From Hymenobacter persicinus (lineage in GTDB: Bacteria; Bacteroidota; Bacteroidia; Cytophagales; Hymenobacteraceae), in contig NZ_SEWE01000004.1 of NCBI RefSeq assembly GCF_004167665.1, positions 62,001 to 126,000 of the forward strand: a stretch of 64,000 bases of DNA, read 5' to 3'. The notes under the pieces were generated by a model. That model did no database searches, was not told the DNA's origin, and saw nothing but the letters and a program-made list of their open reading frames with translations. The translations under genes were made by a program, and so were the position numbers. Positions 7,652-16,382 of this stretch are shown in pieces (the first letter of the stretch is position 1; each line of letters begins with the position of its first letter).

Positions 7652-9955
7652 CTAGTCCGCCGTCAGTAGGGGCACGGGCTGGCGGATTTCTTTGGGCTTG
7701 TGCTTGTAGAAGTACAAGATCAGAATGGGCAGCAGCGTCAGCTCGGCCACTACGCCGAAGAGCAAGGTCAGGCCGATGAGCAGGCCCACGTAGAACGTGC
7801 CGTCGAAAGAGGAGAAAATCAAGGTGCTGAACCCGCCCACCAGAATCAGGGACGTCACGATGACGGCCTTGCCGGCCATCAGGTAGGTTTTGCGCACCGC
7901 CTTAAACAAACTCCGCTCGTGCACCAGCGTCAGCTTGAGCTTGCTGATAAAGTGGATGGTGTCGTCGACGGCAATGCCGAAGGCAATGGTGAAGATGATG
8001 CTGGTGCTCACCTTCATGCTCACCCCGGCCAGCCCCATCACGCCGGCCACAATCAGAATCGGAACCAGGTTCGGGATAAGTACCACGACGGTCATGCGCA
8101 GGCTGCGGAACAGGAACAAGACGATGAGCGTGACCATCACAATGTCGATGCTCATGCCCGTAATCATGTTGAGCGTCAGGTTCTCGTTGTTCTTGTCAAT
8201 CAAGTTAGCCGAGCCCGTCAGGCGGGTCTGCACCAGGGTGGAGTCGACGCGCTGGCGCAGGAAGCGGCGCAAATCCACGTTCAGCGCGTCGGCCCGGATG
8301 CTGCCCACGTCGGGCATGCGGCCGGTGAGGCGGCCCTCGGAGGCGTCGGGCAGCACCAGGGCCCGAAACTCGGGCTTCTTGCGAAACAGCTTGACCTTGC
8401 GCACCAGCCCGGCCAGCTCGGCCTCGGTGGCGGGCAGCGTATATTCTTCCAGCAAACCGCCGTTGAGGGCCTTGCGCACCGATTTGATGAGCGTCACAGG
8501 CGAGGCCACGAAGTTCAGTCCGTAGGTCGTTTGCAGGTATTTTTCAATCTGCTCGGTCTGGCGCAGCACCGCCAAATCGTAGATGCTGCGGCCGGGCGCG
8601 GGCTTGAGGGCCAGTTCGAAGGGCCGCACGCCGGCGAAGTTCTTCTCGAAAAAGGCGAAGTCCAGCTTCACCGGGTCGTTTTTGGACAGGTCGTCGAGCA
8701 GGGCCGAGTTGATGCGGATGCGCGAGGCCGAGGCCACCGAGCCAATCAGAATCAGCGCCGAGAGGCCCACCACCAGCCGCCGGTGGGCCAGCACCGTGCG
8801 GAATAGTCGGCCCAGCACCCCGTCCCAGCTGTGGCCCTCGGCCCGGGGAATGCGCAGCTGGGGCTTGCGCAGCAGCATAAGCATGGCTGGCAGCAGCGTA
8901 AACGACAGCGCAAAGGTCAGCAGCACGGCAATGCCGGTGAAGAGCCCGAAGTTGTAGATGGGCCGGATGGTGCTGGTCATCAGGGTGAAAAAGCCGATGC
9001 TGGTCGTCAGCGCCGACAGCCCCGAGCCGAACCCGGATTCCTTGAGCGTGATGAGCAGGGCCTCCTTTTTAGCCGTGCCGTAGCCCAGCTCAGTGCTGTA
9101 GCGGGTGATGATGTGGATCGTGTCGGACATGCCGACCACGAAGAGCATAATTGGGAGCAGGGCCGTCATCAAATCGATGCTCACCCCGCAGGCCGACATT
9201 AGTCCCAGCCCCCAGAGAATGGCACCCAGCACCACCACCAGCGGCAGCACCACGCCCCACCAGGTACGAAATGTAAACCACAAGAGCCCCGTCACGAGCA
9301 GCACCGACAAGCTCATAAAGACCACCAGTTCCCGCTGCAGCCGGTCCACGAACACGGACTGGGCCACGAGCTTGCCGGCCAGGTGATAAGCGTCGGGCGC
9401 GAAGCCCTGGCGGTCCAGCTCGGTGCGCACGGCCGCCAGCAGGGAGTCGCCGGGGGGCTTGCTCAGGTTGGGGGAGGTCTGAAACAGGATGGTCACGGCC
9501 CGGGCGTCGCGGCTGAGCAGGTTGCCCACCAGCCCCGGCGTGCGGTAGACCAGCGTCGAATCCGGGGCGCGGCGGGCTGGCTCCTGGGGGTGCAGGTAGG
9601 GCACGTTGAACACGCCGAAGCCCTCCACGACGGGGTTGGTGGCGTTGGTCGGGGAGGTGACGTGGGCCACGTGGGCCCGCTGCTGAATAAAGCGCGTGAG
9701 CGAGTCGACCCGGGTCAGAAACTGCGCCTCAAACACGGTGTGGCCCGCCGGCGCCTCCAGGCCCAGCAGCACGTAGTCGTTGTCGTTGCCGAAGCGGGCC
9801 GAATACTTTTGGTAGTAGTCCAGGTCCGGGTCGCCGGCGGGGTAGAAGTCGTTGAAGTTGTAGTTGAAGCGCAGCTGGGCCACGAAATACACGCTCACGA
9901 CCGAAATCAGGGCCAGGGTGAGCAGGGTGAGGTAACTTACTTTGCGAAGCGGCAT
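7652..9955 (-). CDS. MMPL/RND superfamily transporter (SSD-type)
   Basis: 767 aa inner-membrane protein with the two-fold RND layout. TM1 lies at the N-terminus, followed by a large periplasmic loop, then five helices (about 210-360) containing the sterol-sensing-like LFVVGMSDTIHIITRY. The second half repeats this: TM7, a loop, then helices from about 600 to 750 with FGIAVDDTIHFISKL. The G-x-x-x-D-D/D-x-x-I-H elements carry the proton-relay acidic residues of MmpL-type exporters. There is no adaptor or TolC gene beside it, and its size is below that of AcrB (about 1,040 aa). This suggests a lipid or hopanoid-type exporter (HpnN/MmpL-like) rather than a drug pump. Substrate is inference. Confidence 0.88.
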   Translation of the reverse strand: MPLRKVSYLTLLTLALISVVSVYFVAQLRFNYNFNDFYPAGDPDLDYYQKYSARFGNDNDYVLLGLEAPAGHTVFEAQFLTRVDSLTRFIQQRAHVAHVTSPTNATNPVVEGFGVFNVPYLHPQEPARRAPDSTLVYRTPGLVGNLLSRDARAVTILFQTSPNLSKPPGDSLLAAVRTELDRQGFAPDAYHLAGKLVAQSVFVDRLQRELVVFMSLSVLLVTGLLWFTFRTWWGVVLPLVVVLGAILWGLGLMSACGVSIDLMTALLPIMLFVVGMSDTIHIITRYSTELGYGTAKKEALLITLKESGFGSGLSALTTSIGFFTLMTSTIRPIYNFGLFTGIAVLLTFALSFTLLPAMLMLLRKPQLRIPRAEGHSWDGVLGRLFRTVLAHRRLVVGLSALILIGSVASASRIRINSALLDDLSKNDPVKLDFAFFEKNFAGVRPFELALKPAPGRSIYDLAVLRQTEQIEKYLQTTYGLNFVASPVTLIKSVRKALNGGLLEEYTLPATEAELAGLVRKVKLFRKKPEFRALVLPDASEGRLTGRMPDVGSIRADALNVDLRRFLRQRVDSTLVQTRLTGSANLIDKNNENLTLNMITGMSIDIVMVTLIVLFLFRSLRMTVVVLIPNLVPILIVAGVMGLAGVSMKVSTSIIFTIAFGIAVDDTIHFISKLKLTLVHERSLFKAVRKTYLMAGKAVIVTSLILVGGFSTLIFSSFDGTFYVGLLIGLTLLFGVVAELTLLPILILYFYKHKPKEIRQPVPLLTAD

Positions 9956-10125
9956 CGGCAGAATGGGTCCGCCACAGCCGGCGGAAAGCGGAAAATCAGG
10001 CCGGCCCGGCGCGGAGTTATCGTCCGCCTTTCGTACTTTAGGGGCAGCGGCTGGCGCGGGGCAGACTTCGGAAAGCCAACCATGCCCCGCTGGCTTTTGT
10101 TTCCTCCACCTCCCTCATTTTCCCC

Positions 10126-10338
10126 ATGAAAAACGCCCTGCTGGCCCTGGCCCTGTTTGCTTTTGTCGGATCTGCTGCTGCCCACGAAGGCAAAGACGGC
10201 AAGAAGGATAAAAAAAGCACTAAGTCGTGCTCAATGGCCGAGAAAGGCGGCGCCAGCTGCTGCGCCAAGAAAGGCAAAACGGCCTCGGTGAAGCCCGCCG
10301 AAACCCTGCCCTCCGCCCCGGCTACCAAGTCGCTGTAG
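10126..10338 (+). CDS. Small secreted Lys/Cys-rich protein
   Basis: 70 aa with a signal peptide (MKNALLALALFAFVGSAAA) and a short mature part rich in Lys and Ser. It contains three cysteines in CSMAEKGGASCCAKKGK. The Cys-Cys pair could bind metal or form disulphides; no family recognised. It is followed immediately by a strong hairpin terminator, so it is a monocistronic unit. Confidence 0.7.
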   Translation: MKNALLALALFAFVGSAAAHEGKDGKKDKKSTKSCSMAEKGGASCCAKKGKTASVKPAETLPSAPATKSL

Positions 10339-10364
10339 AAAACAGACGAAAAGTTCAGCTTCAT

Positions 10365-10403
10365 AAGCATGCCTCGCCTTTGTGGCGAGGCATGCTTTTT
10401 TTT
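10365..10403 (+). terminator. Rho-independent terminator
   Basis: Perfect 14-base arms AAGCATGCCTCGCC and GGCGAGGCATGCTT around a five-base loop, followed by a T run. It ends the small secreted protein gene and isolates the next gene from upstream read-through. Confidence 0.9.
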
Positions 10404-10468
10404 AGGAGTATTGGTAGTAAGAAATAGAATGATACATTTAAAGCCGGTATAACAATCTAAAGAGAAAT

Positions 10469-11575
10469 ATGGACCTGATTGACCAATTAACGAACCTAGC
10501 GTCAAGGGCGCAGAAGCAAATTTCTCACATTCAAACTGAGGAGGCGACAAAAAACGCTTTAGTTATGCCGTTTATCAACGCGCTTGGCTATAACGTTTTT
10601 GACCCTACGGAAGTCGTACCAGAGTTCATTTGTGATATAGGCACGAAAAAAGGTGAGAAGATCGACTACGCCATTGTGCGCGATGGGAAGCCAATCATTC
10701 TTATAGAATGCAAGCACGTTGGCGGTGAACTTAGCATCAACCACGCAAGCCAGCTTTTTCGTTATTTCCACGTTACGGAAGCTCGTATTGCTGTATTGAC
10801 AAATGGAATTACTTACAAGCTGTTTACCGATTTAGAGCAGCCAAATAAGATGGATGAGCGGCCCTTCATGGAATTTGACTTGTTCAACTTTCATGAAAAT
10901 GACGTCGCCGAAATCAAGAAGCTGAGCAAAGCTACCTTCAACATTGAGGACATGCTTTTTGCTGCCTACAATCTGAAGTACATGCGGGCTTTTAAAAAGT
11001 ACTTCGACGAGCAGTACACGCAGCCTTCAGCAGACTTTATTCATTTTGTCTCCAAGCAGATCTATGATGGAGTGCTCACGACGAAGCTTAAAGAGCAGTT
11101 TAGCATCCTAGTTCATCGTTCGTTCCAACAGTTCCTGAACGATAAAATTGCCATGCGTTTACGGACGGCATTGGTCGATACCAGTGGACAAGGAATTCTC
11201 ACTACGGAGCTTCCTGCTGCCCCAGTTCCTGAGCCATCAGTCTCTTCTGATGCGGAGGGTAAAGACAAGGATATTGAAACTACAGTCGAAGAAACAGAGG
11301 GCTTTATGATTGTGAGGGCCATTCTGCGCAAGACAGTGGTGGTAAACAGAGTTGTAATGCGGGATGTACAGTCCTATTGCGGGATTTTGCTGGACGATAA
11401 TAACCGCAAGCCAATCTGTCGTTTACACTTCAATGGCAGTAAGAAGTTTGTGACCCTGTTTGATGTTGAAGGGGGAGAAAGGGTTGATATCAACTCATTG
11501 GATGACTTGTACGGCCTAGCTTCTCGTATCCGGGCGGCAGTGCAACGACATGAGAATAAGCCGGTTGAAGCTTAA
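10469..11575 (+). CDS. Stand-alone HsdR N-terminal-like endonuclease protein
   Basis: 368 aa matching the type I restriction HsdR N-terminal (PD-(D/E)xK) module as a free-standing protein (COG4748-like). Early helix EEATKNALVMPFINALGY and then DPTEVVPEF are family landmarks. The nuclease core is KIDYAIVRDGKPIILIECKH, giving D at about 70 and E-x-K at about 82. There is no helicase or HsdM/HsdS gene nearby. The C-terminal third, after an acidic linker near 265, is an additional beta-rich domain (YCGILLDDNNRKPICRLHF). The gene is visibly A+T-richer than its neighbours and bounded by hairpins, consistent with transfer. Likely a DNA-targeting nuclease or its inactive relative; a defence role is inference. 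Confidence 0.85.
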   Translation: MDLIDQLTNLASRAQKQISHIQTEEATKNALVMPFINALGYNVFDPTEVVPEFICDIGTKKGEKIDYAIVRDGKPIILIECKHVGGELSINHASQLFRYFHVTEARIAVLTNGITYKLFTDLEQPNKMDERPFMEFDLFNFHENDVAEIKKLSKATFNIEDMLFAAYNLKYMRAFKKYFDEQYTQPSADFIHFVSKQIYDGVLTTKLKEQFSILVHRSFQQFLNDKIAMRLRTALVDTSGQGILTTELPAAPVPEPSVSSDAEGKDKDIETTVEETEGFMIVRAILRKTVVVNRVVMRDVQSYCGILLDDNNRKPICRLHFNGSKKFVTLFDVEGGERVDINSLDDLYGLASRIRAAVQRHENKPVEA

Positions 11576-11614
11576 AGAAAGACCCCACTCTACAGTAGAG
11601 TGGGGTCTTTCTTT
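11574..11614. terminator. Strong hairpin terminator
   Basis: Nineteen-base perfect arms (AAAGAAAGACCCCACTCTA and its complement) around a three-base loop, with T-rich 3' ends on both strands. It overlaps the stop codon of the HsdR-N gene and can also end the convergent gene at 11633-11932. Confidence 0.9.
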
Positions 11615-11632
11615 GAGACGTAATCTTAATCA

Positions 11633-11932
11633 TTACACGTACTCCGGCACCGTTTCCTCGAGCAATTCCGCCAGGCTCAGCTCCTCCACGTCGGGCAGGG
11701 CGGCGAAGCGGCTTTCGTGGAAGTTAGCTTCGGGAAAGCCCGGGGCCACGCCGGCGTTGTTGATTTCAACCAGCGTCAGGCCGTAGCCGCGGTGGGTGTC
11801 AAACAGGTTGCGCACGGTATAGATGGGGCCGCGCTTGGGCGTCTGGATGGCCGGGTTCTGGGCCAGCAGCAGGGTGAAGTCGTCGTTGGTGCAGACGATT
11901 TGCTGGCCGGGGTGAAACAAAGGAGGGTTCAT
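11633..11932 (-). CDS. Conserved small hypothetical protein
   Basis: 99 aa from ATG 11932 (MNPPLFHPGQQIVCTND). Core features are GPIYTVRNLFDTHRGYGLTLVEINN and an acidic Leu-rich C-terminus. It resembles small SH3-like beta-barrel proteins seen in this group, but I cannot name a family. A TATCTTTG element ends only four bases upstream of the chosen ATG, so the transcript would be nearly leaderless. Confidence 0.7.
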   Translation of the reverse strand: MNPPLFHPGQQIVCTNDDFTLLLAQNPAIQTPKRGPIYTVRNLFDTHRGYGLTLVEINNAGVAPGFPEANFHESRFAALPDVEELSLAELLEETVPEYV

Positions 11933-11936
11933 AGGG

Positions 11937-11944
11937 CAAAGATA
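11937..11944 (-). promoter_or_regulatory. TAnnTTTG promoter element
   Basis: TATCTTTG on the minus strand matches the Bacteroidota -7 element exactly. It sits directly before the ATG at 11932. No clear TTG -33 element was found. Confidence 0.5.
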
Positions 11945-12013
11945 CAACTGCCGGCCGCGCCCGACGCGCCGGGCGGGGCAGAATTATTTTGGGAGCGGGC
12001 TCTGCTTCAGCGC

Positions 12014-12862
12014 TTACTGGGTCGGGCCGTTGTCGACGCGGGCTTCCACCGCCTGCTGCACGGCCGGGGCCACGGCCGACAGCAGGTCGTAGCCGGTGGC
12101 CGCCTCGATGGCGTCGACGCTGGTACGGTAGCCGCCCCAGGCCGGGTCCAGGCCGTTGTCGTTGGGCGTATCGACGGCAATAACCCGGGTGCTGGCCGTC
12201 ACGCGGGTGGCGTCGGCCGTGCCCACGGGCAGCACCACGACCACCTTCCAAACCCGCTTGGGCACGGTCACGCGGCCGTTATCGATGGTCGTTCTGGCCC
12301 CGCTACTGCCCACGCCGCCGGTGCCGTATTGGCCCTGAATGATGTAGAGCTCATTGCCGGCCCGGGCCAGGGTGCGGCAGTATTCCTCCAGGTCGCCCCA
12401 GGTCTGCTGGTTGTTGCGCGGGGCCTGCGGAATCATGTTGGTCATCAGAAATGTGGCCGAGTTGTCGGCCACCGAGGCCGTGCGGTCGGCGCTGGGGCAG
12501 TTGTGACCCCTATCGAAGCCCGAGCCCGAGTAGCTGCTGGCCGATACCTGGTACCAGCCGGCGGGCAGGTCGGGGTCGGCGCGGAAGTCGTCTTGGCGGG
12601 CTGACGCGCCCAGCCAGGCGCTGCTCAGGTGCCAGCTCACCCAGTTCGGGATGCCCTTGTCGCGGTGGTAAGACAGCGCGTACTGGGGCTTGAGCAGCAG
12701 GTAGTTGGTCGGGGAGGCCGCGTCGGTTACGGCACCGCTGGGGTTGCCCAGCGCCAGGTGTCCGTCCTGGGCAGGTGTCGTCGGGGCTGGATCTTCGCGG
12801 GAACAGGCAGCCAGGGCCAGGGCAAACAACAGGCGGGTACAGTAGGAGGGGAAGCGGTTCAT
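12014..12862 (-). CDS. DNA/RNA non-specific endonuclease, lipoprotein
   Basis: 282 aa from ATG 12862, with signal peptide and lipobox LALAAC, so probably anchored in the outer envelope. It contains DRGHNCPSADRT, the DRGH catalytic motif of the beta-beta-alpha-metal NUC1/Serratia nuclease family, with the histidine general base. It is followed by the metal-ligand segment TFLMTNMIPQAPRNNQQTW (asparagine ligand) and the strand VWKVVVVLPVG. Length and layout fit secreted nucleases used for DNA scavenging or competition. It is a single gene, divergent from thyA. Confidence 0.92.
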   Translation of the reverse strand: MNRFPSYCTRLLFALALAACSREDPAPTTPAQDGHLALGNPSGAVTDAASPTNYLLLKPQYALSYHRDKGIPNWVSWHLSSAWLGASARQDDFRADPDLPAGWYQVSASSYSGSGFDRGHNCPSADRTASVADNSATFLMTNMIPQAPRNNQQTWGDLEEYCRTLARAGNELYIIQGQYGTGGVGSSGARTTIDNGRVTVPKRVWKVVVVLPVGTADATRVTASTRVIAVDTPNDNGLDPAWGGYRTSVDAIEAATGYDLLSAVAPAVQQAVEARVDNGPTQ

Positions 12863-12866
12863 GGGA

Positions 12867-12874
12867 CAAAAATA
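12867..12874 (-). promoter_or_regulatory. TAnnTTTG promoter element for the nuclease gene
   Basis: TATTTTTG on the minus strand, an exact match to the Bacteroidota -7 consensus, four bases before the nuclease start codon. This implies a leaderless or nearly leaderless mRNA. Confidence 0.45.
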
Positions 12875-12961
12875 GCGGCTAGAGCAACGATACCACGCCG
12901 CCCGGGGCGCAACAAGACGGCCGGCGCCAAAGTTGGGAGCCCGGAAAATGCGCCGGCTTGC

Positions 12962-12969
12962 TACCTTTG
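12962..12969 (+). promoter_or_regulatory. TAnnTTTG promoter element for thyA
   Basis: TACCTTTG, exact consensus, 26 bases upstream of the thyA ATG. A TTG at 12933-12935 is somewhat too distant (26 bases) for an ideal -33 box. Confidence 0.5.
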
Positions 12970-12995
12970 AAGTCGACCACCCTTGTCCCCGCCTC

Positions 12996-13790
12996 ATGCG
13001 CCAGTACCTCGACCTCGTTCGTCATATTCTCGACCACGGCACCCAGAAAACCGACCGCACCGGCACGGGCACGCTCAGCATCTTCGGGCACCAGATGCGC
13101 TTCAATCTGCAGGAAGGCTTTCCGCTGGTCACGACCAAGAAAGTGCACCTGAAAAGCATCATCCACGAGCTGCTCTGGTTTTTGCGGGGCGACACGAACG
13201 TGCGCTACCTGCAGCAGAATGGCGTGAAAATCTGGGATGAGTGGGCTGACGAGCAGGGTGAGCTGGGACCGGTCTACGGCAAGCAGTGGCGCAGCTGGCC
13301 CCGCCCCGACGGCACCCATATGGACCAGATGGCCGAGGTGATTCGCCAGCTCAAAACTTCGCCCGACTCCCGCCGCATCCTCGTTTCGGCCTGGAACGTG
13401 GCCGAGCTCGACCAGATGCACCTGATGCCTTGTCACGCCCTGTTTCAGTTCTACGTGGCCGACGGCAAGCTCAGCTGCCAGCTCTACCAGCGCTCCGCCG
13501 ACGTATTTCTGGGCGTGCCCTTCAACATTGCCAGCTATGCCCTGCTTACGCTTATGGTGGCCCAGGTCACGGGCCTGCAGCCCGGCGAATTTATCTGGAC
13601 CGGCGGCGACACCCACCTGTATTCCAACCACCTCGAGCAGGCCCGCCTCCAGCTCACTCGCACGCCGCGCCCGCTGCCACAGATGCGCCTGAATCCGGCC
13701 GTAACCGACCTGTTCAGCTTTCAGTACGACGACTTTCAGCTGGAAAACTACGACCCCTGGCCCGCCATCAAGGCGCCGGTAGCCGTGTAG
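12996..13790 (+). CDS. thyA: Thymidylate synthase
   Basis: 264 aa, the usual length. It makes dTMP from dUMP with methylene-tetrahydrofolate in the cytoplasm. [17 protein letters not shown] near residue 20 is the phosphate and folate loop, RRILVSAWN precedes the catalytic cysteine in [12 protein letters not shown] (about residue 146), and [18 protein letters not shown] and GDTHLYSNH are the substrate-binding motifs. The start is the ATG at 12996 ([12 protein letters not shown]), matching family N-termini; an in-frame upstream extension overlaps the promoter. No dihydrofolate reductase gene is adjacent. Confidence 0.97.
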   Translation: MRQYLDLVRHILDHGTQKTDRTGTGTLSIFGHQMRFNLQEGFPLVTTKKVHLKSIIHELLWFLRGDTNVRYLQQNGVKIWDEWADEQGELGPVYGKQWRSWPRPDGTHMDQMAEVIRQLKTSPDSRRILVSAWNVAELDQMHLMPCHALFQFYVADGKLSCQLYQRSADVFLGVPFNIASYALLTLMVAQVTGLQPGEFIWTGGDTHLYSNHLEQARLQLTRTPRPLPQMRLNPAVTDLFSFQYDDFQLENYDPWPAIKAPVAV

Positions 13791-14028
13791 GACCGCGGCG
13801 GAAGCAGAAGCAGTAGTACGGTTGAGCTCAACAGAATTGTGCTATAATCCGGCCTGATCACAACTCTGGGGCAAACTGAGCGCAGTCATACCGGCTAAAG
13901 TGCTAACTTGGGGCGTATTACCGGGCTCTGCCGACGGGCAGGCTAGCGGCTGACCTAAAAAAAAGCCGCGGTAAAATTCAACCTTGCTCTGAAAATCCAA
14001 TCTAACGGTAGACTTCGTATCTGCTGTT

Positions 14029-14247
14029 ATGCCTACTCGCACGCCTGCCTTGCAACCTTCTTCACCCGCTGCCGCCGACACGCACCTGTCGCGGAAGCAC
14101 CGCGCCCTGGTGGCGCTCTACACCCTCGATGCGGGGCATCTTTCGCGCGAGGAAATCCTGCGCCTCAACAACGTGTCGGAAGCCGATTTGGCCGAGCATG
14201 AGGAAGAATGGCTGCGCCTGCGCTGCCGCAACCCCTCGATGGTTTAG
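14029..14247 (+). CDS. Small hypothetical protein with HTH-like segment
   Basis: 72 aa. After a Pro/Ser/Ala-rich start, residues 22-66 are helical (HRALVALYTLDAGHLSREEI, then LRLNNVSEADLAEHEEEWL) with the spacing of a small helix-turn-helix or winged domain. It has no signal or membrane segment. The 238 bases upstream contain no other gene. It ends by overlapping four bases with the convergent aminotransferase gene. Function unknown. Confidence 0.55.
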   Translation: MPTRTPALQPSSPAAADTHLSRKHRALVALYTLDAGHLSREEILRLNNVSEADLAEHEEEWLRLRCRNPSMV

Positions 14248-15068
14248 TCTGCCGCGGCCTGCGCATCCCACTCCTGCAGGCGCGCCCACAGCGCCGGCGG
14301 GGCCGTCGGCAGCTGGTGCGCCCCGATTTGCTTCACCAGTTTCAGAGCGGCCACATTGGCCGTAAATACGGCGTCAGCCGCCAGCAGCGCCGCGGGCTTA
14401 AATAAGCCTTCATGGCAAGGTACGCCGTGGGCCCGGGCAACTCGCAGCAAGTGCGCCCGGCGCACGCCGGCCACGCAGCCCGAGCGCAGGGCCGGGGTAA
14501 ACAGTTCGCCTTGGCGAGTCCAGAAGAGGGCGGCGGCCCCGGCTTCGGCCACGTGTCCGGCCGCGTCGCAGAGCAGAATCTCGTCGAGGCCGCGCTGCTG
14601 CCGCTCGTGGGCCGCGCGCACGTACAGCCAGGCCTGCGGACCCTTACAAAAGCTCAGCGGCGAGAACAAAGCGTAGTTTTCTTGGGCAAATTCCGCGGTG
14701 CCAACCTCCGCCGGATCCGGGAGAAAGGGCTCCGCCGTGGCTAGCCACTCGGCCGCCGCGGTGGGCGGGGTGTAGCGGCCGGCGCCGCTGCGCCAGATCT
14801 GCAGGCGCAGCCGGGCGGCGGGCAGGGCGCTGGCCTGAGTTAAGCGAAGCATGCTGGCCGTCAGGGCCTCGGCAGTAGCTAACGGGGCGGGCAGCTCCAG
14901 GTGCAGGGCGGCCGCGGCCAGCTGCATGCGGTTGAAGTGGTCGGGGGCGTAGCGCAGCCGGCCGGCCGAGCAGATCATGGTTTCAAAAAAACCGTCGCCA
15001 AAGGCTAGGCCGCGGTTAGGCAGGGGCAGGGTGGCCGTGGGCAGGAGTTGGTCGTTGAGCAGGAGCAT
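14244..15068 (-). CDS. Aminotransferase class IV (BCAT / ADC-lyase fold)
   Basis: About 274 aa from ATG 15068; an in-frame TTG three codons earlier is possible. The family start NRGLAFGDGFFETM is clear. The PLP lysine is expected in SPLSFCKGPQAW, followed by RGLDEILLCDAAGHVAEA, the E-x-x-x/N-L-F-type cofactor segment. TPALRSGCVAGVRR matches the phosphate cup. Members include branched-chain aminotransferase, D-amino acid aminotransferase and 4-amino-4-deoxychorismate lyase (PabC). Short length and solitary context do not settle which; PabC-like is a reasonable guess. Confidence 0.88.
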   Translation of the reverse strand: MLLLNDQLLPTATLPLPNRGLAFGDGFFETMICSAGRLRYAPDHFNRMQLAAAALHLELPAPLATAEALTASMLRLTQASALPAARLRLQIWRSGAGRYTPPTAAAEWLATAEPFLPDPAEVGTAEFAQENYALFSPLSFCKGPQAWLYVRAAHERQQRGLDEILLCDAAGHVAEAGAAALFWTRQGELFTPALRSGCVAGVRRAHLLRVARAHGVPCHEGLFKPAALLAADAVFTANVAALKLVKQIGAHQLPTAPPALWARLQEWDAQAAAD

Positions 15069-15164
15069 GGGCCGCAAGATACGGCGCCGCGCCGGCCCGG
15101 TTTTTCGAAGGCGCCCGGCTTTGTAACCTGACTTGTCGTCTTATTCCGACCGGGCGGCAGTCAG

Positions 15165-16292
15165 CTACACGAGCACAAACTTCTTCCCCGGCAGCGCCTT
15201 GACCACCCCCCGGAACTCCAGGCCCAGCAGCAAAGAAGCCACTTGGTGCACGGGCAGCTGGGTTTTCCAGCTCAGGTCATCCAGTAACTCCTCCCCGCGG
15301 GTCAGCACTTCTACGAGTTGAAATTCGGGCGCGGAAAAGTCGGCGGCGGCGTAGCTCGGGGCGGGCTTGAACTTGCCGCTCTGGTGCAGGGCCGCGTCCC
15401 AGTTTAGGAGTTGCTCCAGGTCGGCGGGCTCGGCGTAGAGGGCGGCTTTGTTGGTTTTAATCAGGTTGTTGCAGCCTTCCGACGCGGCCGAGCCCAGGTT
15501 GCCGGGCACGGCCAGCACGTCCCGGTCGTAGCTCAGGGCCAGCTCGGCCGTAATCAGGGCCCCGCCTTTCTGGGCCGCCTCCACCACCACCGTTCCATCC
15601 GCCAGCCCGGCAATGATGCGGTTCCGGGCCGGGAAATTGAAGCGGTCCGGGGGCGTGCCGAAGGCAAACTCGGTGAGCAGGCCGCCCTGGGTGAGCATTT
15701 TTTCGGCCGTCTTGCGGTGGGCGTGGGGGTAGATAACGTCGAGGCCGGTGGCCATGACGCCCACCGTTTCGAGTCCTTCCTGCAAGGCCGCACGGTGGGC
15801 GGCAATGTCGATGCCGTACGCCAGGCCGCTGACGACCAGGGGCTGGTGGGGCACTAGGCCCTGCACGAGGCGGGTGGTTTGCTCCCGGCCATAGTCGGTG
15901 GCCTGGCGCGTGCCGACGATGCCGATGGTTTTGGGCTGGTTGAGGTTGGCCGTGCCCTGATAGTAGAGCAGCACGGGCGCGTCGGCCAGCTGCTTGAGGC
16001 GGCTGGGAAACCGCTTGCTGGTGTAAAACAGCAGCTCTATGCCCTCGGCGGCGGCTTTTTTCAGCGTGGCCTCGGCCTGGTGCAGGGCGGCCGTGCGCGC
16101 CGCGCCGGTCAGGGCCAGCACGGTAGCGGGGCCCACGCCCGGAATCTTGCGCAGCTTGCCCGGGGGCAGCATCAGCACGTTCTTGGCCGAGCCCCCGTAG
16201 CTCATCAGCTGCCGCGTGAGTTGGGGTCCCACGCCGGGAAAAAGGGTCAGGGCGACTTCGTGGAAGAGTAACTCGTCGGTAGAAACAGACAT
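15165..16292 (-). CDS. dprA: DNA-processing protein DprA
   Basis: 375 aa single-strand-DNA-binding RecA loader used in natural transformation. An N-terminal SAM/HhH-like region (IPGVGPATVLAL, about 48-60) is followed by the Rossmann core: IGIVGTRQATDYG (about 125), VVSGLAYGIDIAAH, and ARNRIIAGLADGTVVVEA. The C-terminal 60 residues form the winged-helix DML1-like domain. Length is typical. No competence neighbours (comEC, comM) are in the window. Confidence 0.96.
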   Translation of the reverse strand: MSVSTDELLFHEVALTLFPGVGPQLTRQLMSYGGSAKNVLMLPPGKLRKIPGVGPATVLALTGAARTAALHQAEATLKKAAAEGIELLFYTSKRFPSRLKQLADAPVLLYYQGTANLNQPKTIGIVGTRQATDYGREQTTRLVQGLVPHQPLVVSGLAYGIDIAAHRAALQEGLETVGVMATGLDVIYPHAHRKTAEKMLTQGGLLTEFAFGTPPDRFNFPARNRIIAGLADGTVVVEAAQKGGALITAELALSYDRDVLAVPGNLGSAASEGCNNLIKTNKAALYAEPADLEQLLNWDAALHQSGKFKPAPSYAAADFSAPEFQLVEVLTRGEELLDDLSWKTQLPVHQVASLLLGLEFRGVVKALPGKKFVLV

Positions 16293-16382
16293 GCAAGGAT
16301 AGGTAACGAATTAGGATAGAGCCGGTAAGTATAACTATAAAACGTGCTGCTTCCGCCCTGGGCGGCCATAATTCGCGGGGGG

